Position numbers and translations under genes: made by a program. A stretch of 35,335 bases of DNA from an uncultured Alistipes sp. Its GTDB lineage: Bacteria > Bacteroidota > Bacteroidia > Bacteroidales > Rikenellaceae. Below are positions 17,090 to 25,511 of this stretch, in pieces. The DNA is taken from the NCBI GenBank assembly GCA_949840605.1, contig CATKXN010000012.1:1-35335 (forward strand), written 5' to 3'. The notes under the pieces were generated by a model that made no database searches, was not told the origin of the DNA, and saw only the letters and a program-made list of their open reading frames with translations. The stretch's first letter is position 1. Each line of letters starts with the position of its first letter.

Positions 17090-17686
17090 ATGGAGGAATC
17101 TCAACGATATGCGATCCCTTGTAAAGGGCTGAAGAACGGCTGCCGCGAATTTCGCTTCGAGGTGGACGGATCGTTGTTCGAGGAGTACCAGAGTACGGAA
17201 ATCAAGGACGGCCACTGCGAAGTGACGGTCGCTGCCGACCGCTCGGAAAGCCGGGTGACGCTCGACGTGGCGATCACGGGTTACGTCGTCGTGGAGTGCG
17301 ACCGCTGTCTGGAAGACTGCCGTGTGCCCGTCGATTTCGAGGGGCGGCTTCTGGTGAAATTCTCCGAAGAGGTGCACGAATACGACGGCGAGGTGATGTG
17401 GATGCTGCCGGGCGAGGACCAGGTGGACCTCAAACAGTACATCTACGAGAGCATCGTGCTGTCGCTGCCTTACCAGCGGGTGCATCCCGAAGGGATGTGC
17501 AACCCCGAAATGCTCGGACGCTTCCGCATCGTTTCGGACCAGGAGTTCGCTTCGATCGAGGCCCGGGCCGCAGGCGGGGCGGAGCGCAACGAGGGCGAAT
17601 GGGCCAAACTGGCGGCCCTGCGCGAGCAGATGGAGTCCGGCGGCGGGGAGCCGGAAAAGCCGGAAAAGCCCCGCGGCACGAAATAA
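17090..17686 (+). CDS. yceD: YceD/DUF177 family protein
   Basis: This 198-residue protein belongs to DUF177 (YceD), which in most bacteria sits directly before rpmF and has a proposed role in rRNA accumulation. Recognisable features are the central cysteine motif VVVECDRCLEDC (near residue 68) and the later acidic segment DQVDLKQYIYESIVLSLP (near residue 108). The C-terminal tail is rich in glycine, glutamate and proline and looks disordered. It is 42 bp upstream of rpmF, the classical arrangement, and is probably cotranscribed with it. Confidence 0.88.
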   Translation: MEESQRYAIPCKGLKNGCREFRFEVDGSLFEEYQSTEIKDGHCEVTVAADRSESRVTLDVAITGYVVVECDRCLEDCRVPVDFEGRLLVKFSEEVHEYDGEVMWMLPGEDQVDLKQYIYESIVLSLPYQRVHPEGMCNPEMLGRFRIVSDQEFASIEARAAGGAERNEGEWAKLAALREQMESGGGEPEKPEKPRGTK

Positions 17687-17728
17687 CGAAAACGAAAAAT
17701 ACGTTAAACTTATAATTTATACTGTAAA

Positions 17729-17914
17729 ATGGCACATCCTAAACACAAAGTCTCGTCGACGCGACGCGATAAGCGCAGAACCAACTACAAAGCTGCCGTT
17801 CCGACGGTGGTCACCTGCTCGAACTGCGGTGCAGCCGTGCTGTACCACCGCGTATGCCCCGAGTGCGGCTTCTATCGCGGAAAGCTGGCTATCGAGAAAA
17901 AGGCTGCCGAATAA
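17729..17914 (+). CDS. rpmF: 50S ribosomal protein L32
   Basis: This 61-residue protein is ribosomal protein L32. It has the typical start MAHPKHKVSSTRRDKRR and a complete zinc-ribbon with four cysteines (CSNC and CPEC), so it is the zinc-binding form rather than the cysteine-free paralogue. It lies between yceD and plsX in the widely conserved operon linking ribosome and fatty-acid synthesis. Confidence 0.97.
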   Translation: MAHPKHKVSSTRRDKRRTNYKAAVPTVVTCSNCGAAVLYHRVCPECGFYRGKLAIEKKAAE

Positions 17915-17927
17915 GTTCGGCACTCAG

Positions 17928-17961
17928 AAGAGTGCATCCCGCAGGGTTTGCCTCTTTTTTT
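17928..17961 (+). terminator. Imperfect terminator between rpmF and plsX
   Basis: A stem with small bulges (AAGAG, GCA and CCC pairing with GGG, TGC and CTCTT) runs directly into seven T. It may reduce read-through from rpmF into plsX, so that ribosomal-protein and lipid genes are expressed at different levels. Confidence 0.5.
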
Positions 17962-18063
17962 ATGTAACAAACTCCCGTTCCACCCGGATCAGGCCGGGCG
18001 TCACAGGCCGTTGCCGTCAGCGAGGGTGGGCGGGGAGCGATATAACAACCAAATCGCACGAGT

Positions 18064-19011
18064 ATGATAAAGATTGGTGTAGACGCCATGGGCGGCGATT
18101 ACGCTCCCGAAGCGACTGTGAAGGGCGCTATCCTGGCGCTTGATAAGGTCGGGTCGGACAGCCGGATCGTGCTGTTCGGCGACGAGCGGAAAATTAACTC
18201 CGTGCTCGCTTCGGAAGGGTGTCCGGCCGACCGGTTCGACATCGTCGCCACGACCGAGGTGATCGAGATGGGCGACCATCCGGCCAAGGCGTTCCAGGCC
18301 AAGACCGATTCGAGCATCACGGTAGGCTTCGGCTATCTGGCCAAGGGTGCCGTCGACGGATTTGCGAGCGCCGGCTCCACCGGGGCCATGATGGTCGGCT
18401 CGATGTACGCCGTCAAACCCATCGAAGGGGTCATCCGGCCCACGATCTCGTCCCTCATTCCTACGGTCACGGGGCATCCCGCGCTGTTGCTGGACGTGGG
18501 CCTGAACGTGGACTGCAAACCCGAGGTGCTGGCGCAGTACGGACTGATCGGTTCGATTTACGCCGAGGCGGTGCTGGGCATCGAAAAACCGCGTGTCGCG
18601 GTGCTCAACATCGGCGAGGAGGAGACCAAGGGCAACGTCCAGACCAAAGCCGCCTATGAACTGCTGAAGACCGACGACCGCATCCATTTTGTGGGCAACG
18701 TCGAGGCGTCGTACCTCTTTTCGGCGAAGGTCGCCGACGTGATCGTCTGCGACGGATTCGTCGGCAACACGGTGCTGAAGATGGCCGAGGGCCTGTACCG
18801 CATCAACAAGGCGCTGGGATGCAGCAATGCTTTCTGGGATGCCATGAACTACGAAAACGTGGGCGGTACCCCCGTCCTGGGTGTCAATGCACCTGTCGTC
18901 ATCGGCCACGGATGCTCTTCGCCCGAGGCGATCAAAAGCATGATCCTTTCGACCGGGCAGGTCATCCGGGCCGGCCTCACGGAGAAGCTGCAGCGTGCAT
19001 TTCAAAATTAA
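18064..19011 (+). CDS. plsX: Phosphate acyltransferase PlsX
   Basis: This 315-residue enzyme makes acyl-phosphate from acyl-ACP and phosphate, the first step toward phosphatidic acid by the PlsX/PlsY route. The N-terminal IGVDAMGGDYAPE and the central GFASAGSTGAMM motifs are characteristic, and the length is normal. It follows rpmF after 149 bp and is 30 bp before fabH. The pairing of PlsX with FabH is one of the most conserved in bacteria and supports both calls. Confidence 0.96.
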   Translation: MIKIGVDAMGGDYAPEATVKGAILALDKVGSDSRIVLFGDERKINSVLASEGCPADRFDIVATTEVIEMGDHPAKAFQAKTDSSITVGFGYLAKGAVDGFASAGSTGAMMVGSMYAVKPIEGVIRPTISSLIPTVTGHPALLLDVGLNVDCKPEVLAQYGLIGSIYAEAVLGIEKPRVAVLNIGEEETKGNVQTKAAYELLKTDDRIHFVGNVEASYLFSAKVADVIVCDGFVGNTVLKMAEGLYRINKALGCSNAFWDAMNYENVGGTPVLGVNAPVVIGHGCSSPEAIKSMILSTGQVIRAGLTEKLQRAFQN

Positions 19012-19041
19012 TCCGAATTAAGAACAGCAAAAGTTAAGTTA

Positions 19042-20046
19042 ATGGGTAAGATTACAGCAGCGATAACGGGAGTGGGTCAGTACCTTCCGGAGTATATCCT
19101 CACCAACGACGAGTTGAGTCGGATGGTCGACACCAACGACGAGTGGATCATGTCGCACACCGGTATTAAGACGCGCCACATTCTCAAGGGCGAAGGCGTC
19201 GGCAGTTCCTACATGGGAGCGCGCGCCGTCATCAACCTGCTCGACAAGACGGGCGTCGACCCGATGTCGATCGACGTAGTGGTCTGCGCCACCGTGACCC
19301 CCGATATGTTTTTCCCCTCGACGGGCAACCTGATCGCCGATCAGGCCGGCTGCAAGAATGCCTTCGCATTCGACGTGTCGGCAGCCTGCAGCGGATTCCT
19401 GTTCGCGCTGACGACGGGCGCCAAGTTCATCGAGGCCGGCACGAGCAAGCGGGTCATCGTCGTGGGCGCCGACAAAATGTCGTCGATCGTCGACTATACC
19501 GACCGTTCGACCTGTCCGCTCTTCGGCGATGCCGCAGCTGCCGTGCTGCTGGAGGCCGACACCGAAGGGTACGGCGTGCTCGACTCGATCCTGCGTTCCG
19601 ACGGTTCGGGCGAGCTGCAGCTCTATATGAAGGCGGGCGGTTCGCGCTATCCGGCCTCTGTCGAGACGGTGCAGAACAACTGGCACACCATCATGTGGGA
19701 CGGACACGCCGTGTTCAAGGCGGCCGTGTCGAAGATGTCCGACGTCTCGGTGGAGATGATGGAGCGTCACAACCTCACGGGCGAGGACATCCGTTATCTG
19801 GTGCCCCACCAGGCCAACCTGCGCATCATCGACGCTACGGCGCGCCGCATGGGCATCACGCAGGACAAGTGCATGATCAACATCGACCGCAACGGCAATA
19901 CCACGGCGGCTACGATCCCGACGTGTCTCTGCGACTACGAGAAGGAGCTCCGCAAGGGCGACAACCTGATTCTCTCTGCTTTCGGCGGCGGTTACACGTG
20001 GGGGTCGATCTACGTCAAGTGGGCTTACGACGGCGAGAAAGCATAA
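19042..20046 (+). CDS. fabH: 3-oxoacyl-ACP synthase III (KASIII)
   Basis: This 334-residue enzyme starts fatty-acid chains by condensing an acyl-CoA with malonyl-ACP. The Cys-His-Asn triad is visible as C116 (AACSGF), H256 (VPHQANLRI) and N286 (NGNTTAA). Length and motif spacing are normal. In Bacteroidales this enzyme commonly accepts branched-chain primers, which would fit iso- and anteiso-fatty acids, but substrate choice cannot be read here. A strong terminator follows, so it is the last gene of the yceD operon. Confidence 0.96.
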   Translation: MGKITAAITGVGQYLPEYILTNDELSRMVDTNDEWIMSHTGIKTRHILKGEGVGSSYMGARAVINLLDKTGVDPMSIDVVVCATVTPDMFFPSTGNLIADQAGCKNAFAFDVSAACSGFLFALTTGAKFIEAGTSKRVIVVGADKMSSIVDYTDRSTCPLFGDAAAAVLLEADTEGYGVLDSILRSDGSGELQLYMKAGGSRYPASVETVQNNWHTIMWDGHAVFKAAVSKMSDVSVEMMERHNLTGEDIRYLVPHQANLRIIDATARRMGITQDKCMINIDRNGNTTAATIPTCLCDYEKELRKGDNLILSAFGGGYTWGSIYVKWAYDGEKA

Positions 20047-20066
20047 CTGGGAATTTTCCCGACGGA

Positions 20067-20094
20067 AAGCGGAAACGGATGTTTCCGCTTTTTT
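20067..20094 (+). terminator. Intrinsic terminator after fabH
   Basis: AAGCGGAAAC-GGAT-GTTTCCGCTT followed by a T-run. Confidence 0.9.
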
Positions 20095-20116
20095 CATTCG
20101 TTTTGCGGAATTTTTT

Positions 20117-20124
20117 TATCTTTG
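20117..20124 (+). promoter_or_regulatory. -7 box of the GT90 glycosyltransferase
   Basis: TATCTTTG, 21 bp before the ATG at 20146. It gives the glycosyltransferase its own promoter after the fabH terminator. Confidence 0.6.
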
Positions 20125-20145
20125 TTCTGTTAAAACCGATTGTCG

Positions 20146-21131
20146 ATGAATCGTCTGAACCGTATTTTTCACAACAAGCGGATCAAGTTGTTTTGGTTCC
20201 TTCTGAGTTTCTGGCGTTACGTGATGCCGAAATGGTTGTTGCGGTTCCGCCTGAACCGGGTGCTCGAAGAGGCTCGGGGCCGTGCTGACTGGGAATACAT
20301 TTGCCGTCGGGCGGATTATTACAACAGACTCGCCGATGCGGCCGCGGCATTTCCACCCCCCCCCGCGAAAAACTGCATCCGTTAGGACATCACAAATTTC
20401 GCCGGGGCGTTCGAACCGCCTATTTTTTCGACACGTATGAATTTACCCGCTGGTTCGACGACAGCCTGTTATGGAACATGATTCCCGGGGACGTGACGAC
20501 GGTGCCCGATGTCCCGTCGATTGTCAAGAGCCGGCCGGTTTGCGGCGATAATGCCAATTCGGTGTTGCTGAACCTCGATAAGGTCCGTCACTTTATCTTT
20601 CTGAAGGATGACATTCCCTTTCGGAAGAAACTGGACAAGGCGATTTTTCGGCTTGCGATCACGCACCGCCCCCATCGGGAACGTTTCGTGCGTATGTATT
20701 TCGGTTCGGAGTGCTGCGATACGGGGATTTCGACGCCTCGCCCCGAATACCCGCCTGAGTGGACCAAGCCGCATATTTCGATGTACGACCACCTGCAGTA
20801 CAAGTTCATTCTGGCGATCGAGGGAAACGACGTGGCGACGAATCTCAAGTGGGTTATGTCGTCGAATTCGCTGGCCGTGATGCCGCGGCCGACCTATGAA
20901 ACGTGGTTTATGGAGGGAACGCTCATTCCCGGCTATCATTATGTGGAGATCAGGCCCGACTATTCCGATTTGGAGGAGCGGATGCGCTACTACATCGAAA
21001 ATCCGGATCAGGCCGAAGCGATTATCGCGCATGCGCACGAATATGTCGATCAGTTCCGGGATCGCAGGCGGGAGAAGATCATTTCGCTGCTGGTGTTGTT
21101 AAACTATTTCCGGCGCACCGGGCAGTGCTGA
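20146..21131 (+). pseudogene. GT90 (CAP10/LpsA-like) glycosyltransferase, split by a C9 tract; probably phase-variable
   Basis: The N-terminal part (20146-20385) and the C-terminal part (from about 20367 to 21131) lie in different frames that meet at nine consecutive C (20356-20364). Adding one C, or removing two, joins them into one protein of about 328 residues. The joined product resembles GT90-family transferases that modify LPS or capsule: a basic hydrophobic N-terminus, TAYFFDTYEF, GDVTTVPDVPSIVKSRP, then the C-terminal catalytic part with IEGNDVATNLKWVMSSNS and a final helical region. As written the gene is off and gives only an 80-residue peptide. Slippage at the C-tract would restore it. 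A sequencing or assembly error in the homopolymer is the main alternative. Confidence 0.8.
20356..20364 (+). repeat. C9 homopolymer inside the glycosyltransferase gene
   Basis: Nine consecutive C in a coding sequence otherwise free of such runs. It marks exactly the point where the reading frame shifts. Long C-tracts in surface-glycan genes are a classical slipped-strand switch. Confidence 0.85.
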
Positions 21132-21139
21132 TTCGGGCA

Positions 21140-21173
21140 TTTCAGTTTCCTTTCGGATTCGGGTGCTATCTTT
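21140..21173 (+). promoter_or_regulatory. Operator and promoter of the two-component system
   Basis: A direct repeat TTTCAG-N5-TTTCGG (21140-21156) is followed, after ten bases, by a -7-like box TATCTTTC (21167-21174). The same repeat, spacing and distance to the box occur before the PepSY-like gene at 23249, which suggests a binding site for the response regulator and autoregulation. Confidence 0.5.
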
Positions 21174-21193
21174 CCCGCTTAAGAAGCGGGTTT
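21174..21193 (+). terminator. Short hairpin after the glycosyltransferase
   Basis: CCCGCTT-AAG-AAGCGGG followed by TTTT. It overlaps the regulator's promoter region, so it could end the upstream transcript or lie in the regulator's leader. Confidence 0.5.
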
Positions 21194-21262
21194 TGAGGGC
21201 GATGCCCAGTTGAGGCGTTTCGGAACGGAGTCTGCGCTGCGCCCAGAAAAAAGAGATATATT

Positions 21263-21940
21263 ATGAAAATACTGATTGTCGAAGACGAACCTTCCCTGCG
21301 GGAGATCATGGCCCGGACGCTGGTCCGGGAACAGTACGTCGTCGAGCAGGCCGCCGACTATGCCGCGGCACTCGACAAGATCGCCGCATACGACTACGAC
21401 TGCATCCTGCTGGACGTCATGCTGCCCGGCGGCAGCGGTCTGCGGCTGCTCGGGGAGCTGAAACAGCGTCGCTGCCGCGCCGGGGTCATCATCATCTCGG
21501 CCCGCGATTCGCTGGACGACAAGATCGAAGGACTGGAACTCGGGGCCGACGACTATCTGCCCAAGCCGTTCCACCTGGCCGAACTCAGCGCCCGCATCCG
21601 CAGCGTCCTGCGGCGCCATCAGCGCGGCGGGCACGAGAGTCTCGATGCCGGGAATGTGCGCCTGTGGCCCGACAGCCGCCGCGTCGAGGTGGCGGGCCGC
21701 GAGGTGGAACTGCTGCGCAAGGAGTACGACATCCTCCACTATTTCCTGTCGCATCCCAACCACACGGTCGACAAGACCGCGCTGGCCGAAGGGGTGTGGG
21801 GCGACCACGTCGACCAGGCCGACAATTTCGATTTCGTCTATGCGCAGATGAAAAACCTGCGGCGCAAGCTCCACGACGCGGGCGCCGACATCGAGATCCG
21901 CGCCGTCTACGGCTTCGGCTATAAACTCGTGCAGCCATGA
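21263..21940 (+). CDS. OmpR/PhoB-family response regulator
   Basis: This 225-residue regulator has a receiver domain with the acidic pocket VEDE (7-10), phosphoacceptor D51 (LLDVMLPGGSG) and K101 (YLPKPF), and a C-terminal winged-helix domain of the OmpR type (about 130-225, with the EYDILHYFL and YGFGYKL motifs). It overlaps the sensor kinase gene by four bases (ATGA), so the pair is translationally coupled. A direct repeat upstream of its own promoter matches one upstream of the PepSY-like gene at 23313, its probable target. The signal is unknown. Confidence 0.92.
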   Translation: MKILIVEDEPSLREIMARTLVREQYVVEQAADYAAALDKIAAYDYDCILLDVMLPGGSGLRLLGELKQRRCRAGVIIISARDSLDDKIEGLELGADDYLPKPFHLAELSARIRSVLRRHQRGGHESLDAGNVRLWPDSRRVEVAGREVELLRKEYDILHYFLSHPNHTVDKTALAEGVWGDHVDQADNFDFVYAQMKNLRRKLHDAGADIEIRAVYGFGYKLVQP

Positions 21941-23217
21941 AACTGGTTTACCGCATTCTGATGCATCTTGCGTGGGCCCTGTCGCTGCTGCTGGCGGCCT
22001 GGGCCGTGCTGTTCTACGTCACGATGATCGACGAGATCGACGACGAGACGGACGACTCGCTCGAAGCCCGCGCCGAGGTGATCCTGATGCGGGTGCTGGC
22101 GGGCCGGGAGCTTCCGGTGCCGGCCTCCGAGGGTAACAACGCCTATTATCTCAACGAGGTGACGGCCGGATACGCCGCCGCACAGCCCTCCGAGCGTTAT
22201 TCCGACGAGGAACTGTACATTCCCGAGCGGGACGACGAGGAGCCTGCGCGCGTGCTGCGCAAGGTGTTTCACGACCGCGACGGGAAGTGGTACGAGCTGA
22301 CGGTGATGACGCCCGCGATCGAGAAGGACGATCTCCGGGAGGCGATTCTCGGCTGGATCGTCTGTCTTTACCTCTTCCTGCTGCTGCTGATCCTGCTGAT
22401 CACGGTCGCCGTGCTCCACCGCACGATGCGGCCCCTCTACGCCTTGCTGAGGTGGCTCGACGGCTATGTCGTGGGGGCGCAGAATCCGCCGCTGGCCGTC
22501 GAAACCTCCGTCACGGAGTTCCGGCGGCTGAACGACGCCGCACGCCGCTATGCCGAGCGCGCCGAATCGACGTTCGAACGGCAGAAGCAGTTCATCGGCA
22601 ATGCCTCGCACGAGATGCAGACCCCGCTGGCGGTCTGCCGCAACCGGCTCGAAATGCTGGTCGACGATGCGCCGACGCTTACGGAGGAGCAGCTGGGCGG
22701 GATTGCCGAAGTGCAGCGGACGCTGGACCGCCTCGTGCGGCTCAACCGTTCGCTGCTGCTGTTGTCGAAGATCGACAACGGGCAGTTCCCCGAAACCGAG
22801 GCGGTCGATATGAATGCGCTGGTGCGCCGCATGGCCGGGGAGATGGAGGAGATTTACGCCTGCCGCGGCTTGCGCTTGACGCTGGCCGACGAAGGGCAGC
22901 TGACGGTGCGCATGAATCCCTCGCTGGCCGGAAGCATGGTGGCGAACCTTGTGAAAAACGCATTCGTCCACGGAGACGCCGGCGGGGAGATCGCGGTCGC
23001 GGTGGCGCCGCGCAGGCTCACGGTGGCGAACAGCGGTGCGGAGGGTCCGCTCGACGCCGGGCATATTTTCGACCGCTTCTACCAGGGCGCGAAGAAGGAG
23101 GGTTCGACGGGGCTGGGCCTCGCCGTGGTCGACGCCGTGTGCCGCCTCTACGGGCTGAGGATCGCCTACTCCTATATAGACGGGCGGCATTGCTTCACGG
23201 TGGATTTTCCGGCGTGA
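21937..23217 (+). CDS. Membrane sensor histidine kinase
   Basis: This 426-residue kinase has two membrane segments (about 8-30 and 136-160) flanking an acidic periplasmic domain of about 105 residues. Next come a linker, the dimerisation domain with the phospho-histidine H225 in GNASHEMQTP, and an ATPase domain with an N-box (NLVKNAFVHG) and G-box (STGLGLAVVD). The acidic sensor domain (many D and E, for example DDETDDSLEA) could bind cations or a cationic peptide, which is a guess. It partners the regulator just upstream, and the PepSY-like secreted gene follows 95 bp later. Confidence 0.92.
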   Translation: MKLVYRILMHLAWALSLLLAAWAVLFYVTMIDEIDDETDDSLEARAEVILMRVLAGRELPVPASEGNNAYYLNEVTAGYAAAQPSERYSDEELYIPERDDEEPARVLRKVFHDRDGKWYELTVMTPAIEKDDLREAILGWIVCLYLFLLLLILLITVAVLHRTMRPLYALLRWLDGYVVGAQNPPLAVETSVTEFRRLNDAARRYAERAESTFERQKQFIGNASHEMQTPLAVCRNRLEMLVDDAPTLTEEQLGGIAEVQRTLDRLVRLNRSLLLLSKIDNGQFPETEAVDMNALVRRMAGEMEEIYACRGLRLTLADEGQLTVRMNPSLAGSMVANLVKNAFVHGDAGGEIAVAVAPRRLTVANSGAEGPLDAGHIFDRFYQGAKKEGSTGLGLAVVDAVCRLYGLRIAYSYIDGRHCFTVDFPA

Positions 23218-23237
23218 TTTTCGGAATTTTTCCGTTT

Positions 23238-23272
23238 TTTCAGATTCGTTTCAGTTTCAGGCCGCAACTTTG
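23238..23272 (+). promoter_or_regulatory. Operator and promoter of the PepSY-like gene
   Basis: TTTCAG occurs at 23238-23243, 23249-23254 and 23255-23260, the first two 11 bp apart (one DNA turn). The -7-like CAACTTTG (23265-23272) starts ten bases after the second. This is the same geometry as at 21140-21174. Confidence 0.5.
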
Positions 23273-23312
23273 CAGTATGAAATTCGATTAAACCTAAAAA
23301 ACGAAAACGATT

Positions 23313-23756
23313 ATGAAAAAGTTCCCGATTATCTTCGCTTCCCTGGTCCTTCTGGGTTTCTCGGTATCCGCTTTCGCCGCCAAGGACCGCACCATTACCG
23401 TCGCCGAACTTCCGGCCGTTTCGCAGCAGTTCATCAAGACCCATTTCGCGGGTGTCGAGGTCTCCTACGCCCAGGTCGACGAGGAGATGTTCGACAAGGA
23501 CTACAAGGTGGTCTTCGTCAACGGGTCGAAGGTCGAGTTCGCCAGGAACGGAGAGTGGACGGACGTCGACTGCAAGTACGGCGAGGTTCCCGCAGCCATC
23601 GTTCCGCAGCAGATCCGCGACCGGGTGGCCCGGGATTTCGCAGGCCGCAAGATCGTCTCGATCGACCGCGACAAACGCGGCTACGAGGCGAAGCTCGACA
23701 ACGGCCTCGAACTCAAATTCGACATGAAGTTCCGCCTGATCGAGGTCGGCGACTGA
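23313..23756 (+). CDS. Secreted PepSY-like (DUF2874) protein
   Basis: This 147-residue protein starts with a signal peptide (MKKFPIIFASLVLLGFSVSA, cut near AFA-AKD). It holds two repeats of the PepSY-like/BLIP-like fold common in Bacteroidetes: a first unit about residues 28-80 (LPAVSQQFIKTHF, then YKVVFVNGSKVEF) and a second about 90-147 (VPQQIRDRVARDF, then YEAKLDNGLELKF). Such periplasmic proteins are often coded next to two-component systems and may buffer or sense a ligand. The shared operator with the regulator at 21263 supports control by that system. Its binding partner is unknown. Confidence 0.82.
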   Translation: MKKFPIIFASLVLLGFSVSAFAAKDRTITVAELPAVSQQFIKTHFAGVEVSYAQVDEEMFDKDYKVVFVNGSKVEFARNGEWTDVDCKYGEVPAAIVPQQIRDRVARDFAGRKIVSIDRDKRGYEAKLDNGLELKFDMKFRLIEVGD

Positions 23757-23782
23757 TCCGCATTCTGCTGAAAACCATCCCG

Positions 23783-23813
23783 CGGCGCCCGAATCCATGT
23801 TCGGGCGCCGTTT
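23783..23813 (+). terminator. Terminator after the PepSY-like gene
   Basis: CGGCGCCCGAA-TCCATG-TTCGGGCGCCG followed by TTT. Confidence 0.75.
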
Positions 23814-23892
23814 ATCCGGGGGTATAATATCCCGTGATCCCGGTATAAAATAATTTGATGGCTATTCTGGTGCAAATCATGAAAAACTATTG

Positions 23893-23900
23893 TATATTTG
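23893..23900 (+). promoter_or_regulatory. -7 box of ferritin
   Basis: TATATTTG, 44 bp before the ferritin ATG at 23945. Confidence 0.6.
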
Positions 23901-23944
23901 TATCACGAACAATGATTAACCGCAAACTTAAAAACAATACAGCT

Positions 23945-24469
23945 ATGTTAAGCAAGAGATTACACGAAGCGATGAACGCTCAGATCAATGCCGAGCTCTG
24001 GTCGGCCTATCTTTATCTGTCGATGTCGATGGACGCCGAGGCCAAGGGGCTGAAGGGTATCGCCAACTGGTTCTACGTTCAGTTCCGGGAGGAGCAGGAC
24101 CACGCGCGCATCTTCATGAACTACATCCTTTCGCGCGACGCCGAGGTGAAACTGCTTCCGATCGAGGAGGTGCGCACCGAGTGGGCTTCGCCGCTGGAGA
24201 TGTTCAAGGACACGCTGGAACACGAGAAGGTGGTCACGGGAATGATCAATAACCTGGCAGCCATCGCCGCCGAGGACAAGGATTACGCTTCGTCGAACAT
24301 GCTCGTCTGGTTCGTCGACGAGCAGGTCGAGGAGGAGGAGTCGGCGCGCGACATGATCACCGCCTGCGAGGCCGTCGAAGGCAACAAGTTCGGGCTCTAC
24401 ATGCTCGACAAGGAGCTGGCCGCCCGCACCTATACGCAAGCTTCGCCGCTGGCGACAGCCAACGCTTAA
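23945..24469 (+). CDS. ftnA: Bacterial non-heme ferritin
   Basis: This 174-residue protein forms the 24-subunit iron-storage shell. Ferroxidase-centre residues are visible as E17, E50 and H53 (REEQDHA), with further glutamates E94 and E126-E127. The start MLSKRLHEAMNAQINAEL is typical of the family; an upstream in-frame ATG at 23912 would add eleven residues and is less likely. It is monocistronic, with its own promoter and terminator. No Fur box was recognised. Confidence 0.95.
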   Translation: MLSKRLHEAMNAQINAELWSAYLYLSMSMDAEAKGLKGIANWFYVQFREEQDHARIFMNYILSRDAEVKLLPIEEVRTEWASPLEMFKDTLEHEKVVTGMINNLAAIAAEDKDYASSNMLVWFVDEQVEEEESARDMITACEAVEGNKFGLYMLDKELAARTYTQASPLATANA

Positions 24470-24490
24470 ACGGAAGTTATTTTTAGTGGG

Positions 24491-24522
24491 TCCGGCCTCC
24501 GAAAGGGGGCCGGATTTTTTTC
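24491..24522 (+). terminator. Intrinsic terminator after ferritin
   Basis: TCCGGCC(T)CC-GAAA-GG(G)GGCCGGA followed by six or more T. Confidence 0.88.
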
Positions 24523-24544
24523 TTTAGGGTTCGGTGCCCTGCGG

Positions 24545-24991
24545 TTACAGGAACTCCATGCGCAGACGCACCATATGGCGGCACTCCACGCCGTTTTCGA
24601 AGATCGGGGTGGGGCTGTGTTTGCGGAAATAATCTTCGTCGACGCCGCAGCGGACGAAGCCGCAGCGTTCGTAGAGGGCGATCTGTCCGAATCCCGAATC
24701 GCCCGTGCCGATTTCGAGCAGGCGGAACCCCGCCCGGCGGGCCGTTTCGGCGGCGTGGGCGAGCAGGGCCGTGGCGATGCCCTGACGCTGGCGGTCGGGC
24801 GCGACGGCGATGTTCACCACCTCGGCCGTGAAGGGCCGCGTGTGGATCAGCACGTACTGACCGACGCTCCGGTCGCCGTCGTAGGCGGCGTAGCACGGTC
24901 CGCGGCCGATGTAGTCGGCCACCGAGGCTTCCACTTCGTCGGCCAGCAGGAGGAGTTCCCGCGAAGGGGTTTGCGTTTGGCGGATTTCCAT
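24545..24991 (-). CDS. GNAT-family N-acetyltransferase
   Basis: This 148-residue protein has the GNAT fold. The acetyl-CoA pyrophosphate-binding segment is clear as VAPDRQRQGIATALLAHA (about residues 63-80), followed by the ALYERCGFVRCG motif (about 105-116). The substrate cannot be told; relatives acetylate amines, antibiotics or protein N-termini. It starts one base after the stop of the DedA-like gene and is surely cotranscribed with it. Confidence 0.85.
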   Translation of the reverse strand: MEIRQTQTPSRELLLLADEVEASVADYIGRGPCYAAYDGDRSVGQYVLIHTRPFTAEVVNIAVAPDRQRQGIATALLAHAAETARRAGFRLLEIGTGDSGFGQIALYERCGFVRCGVDEDYFRKHSPTPIFENGVECRHMVRLRMEFL

Positions 24992-24992
24992 A

Positions 24993-25451
24993 TCAGAAGA
25001 GGGATAGGGCGCCCCGGAAGGTCGCCAGTATGACCAGATAACGCGCGGTCTTGCCCGCGAGCATCGCGCCGCCCGTCAGCCACACGTTGCTGCGCATCAG
25101 CCCCAGTACGATGGCGAGGGCTTCGCCGATGGCGGGCAGGAATGCGAAGAAAGCCATCAGCGCCCCGCGCCCGGAGAGGAACTTCCGGGCCCGGGCCAGC
25201 TGGCGCGTCGAGACTCCCAGCCGGGCGATCCACTCGGTTCGGCCCAGCGTGCCGATCCAGTAGCAGGTCATGCCGCCGAGGGTGTTGCCCAGTGCGGCTG
25301 CGGCGAGGCATCCCGCGGGGTCGAGGCCCATGCCCACGAGCACCACCATTACCGCTTCGGAGCTGAACGGCAGGATGCTCCCGGCGATGAACGCCGAGAG
25401 GAAGAGGCCCCAGTAGCCCCAGTCGATGAGAAATTCGGTGATCGCTTCCAT
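24993..25451 (-). CDS. DedA/YqaA-type (VTT domain) membrane protein
   Basis: This 152-residue membrane protein has the short YqaA-like form of the VTT (DedA) family: MEAITEFLIDWGYWGLFLSAFI at the start, the re-entrant segment with GSILPFSSEAVMVVLVG, LGNTLGGMTCYWIGTLG, and a C-terminal ARYLVILATF. Family members are linked to lipid-carrier flipping and membrane homeostasis. The start at 25451 follows a minus-strand TATCTTTG box by 36 bp. It heads a two-gene operon with the GNAT gene. Confidence 0.87.
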   Translation of the reverse strand: MEAITEFLIDWGYWGLFLSAFIAGSILPFSSEAVMVVLVGMGLDPAGCLAAAALGNTLGGMTCYWIGTLGRTEWIARLGVSTRQLARARKFLSGRGALMAFFAFLPAIGEALAIVLGLMRSNVWLTGGAMLAGKTARYLVILATFRGALSLF

Positions 25452-25487
25452 ACGTGTCCGGGCGGACCTTCCGGCAGGTCCTCCGGA

Positions 25488-25495
25488 CAAAGATA
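25488..25495 (-). promoter_or_regulatory. -7 box of the DedA-GNAT operon
   Basis: TATCTTTG on the minus strand, 36 bp before the DedA-like start codon. Confidence 0.6.
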
Positions 25496-25511
25496 GTGTT
25501 TTTTTCGGTTG

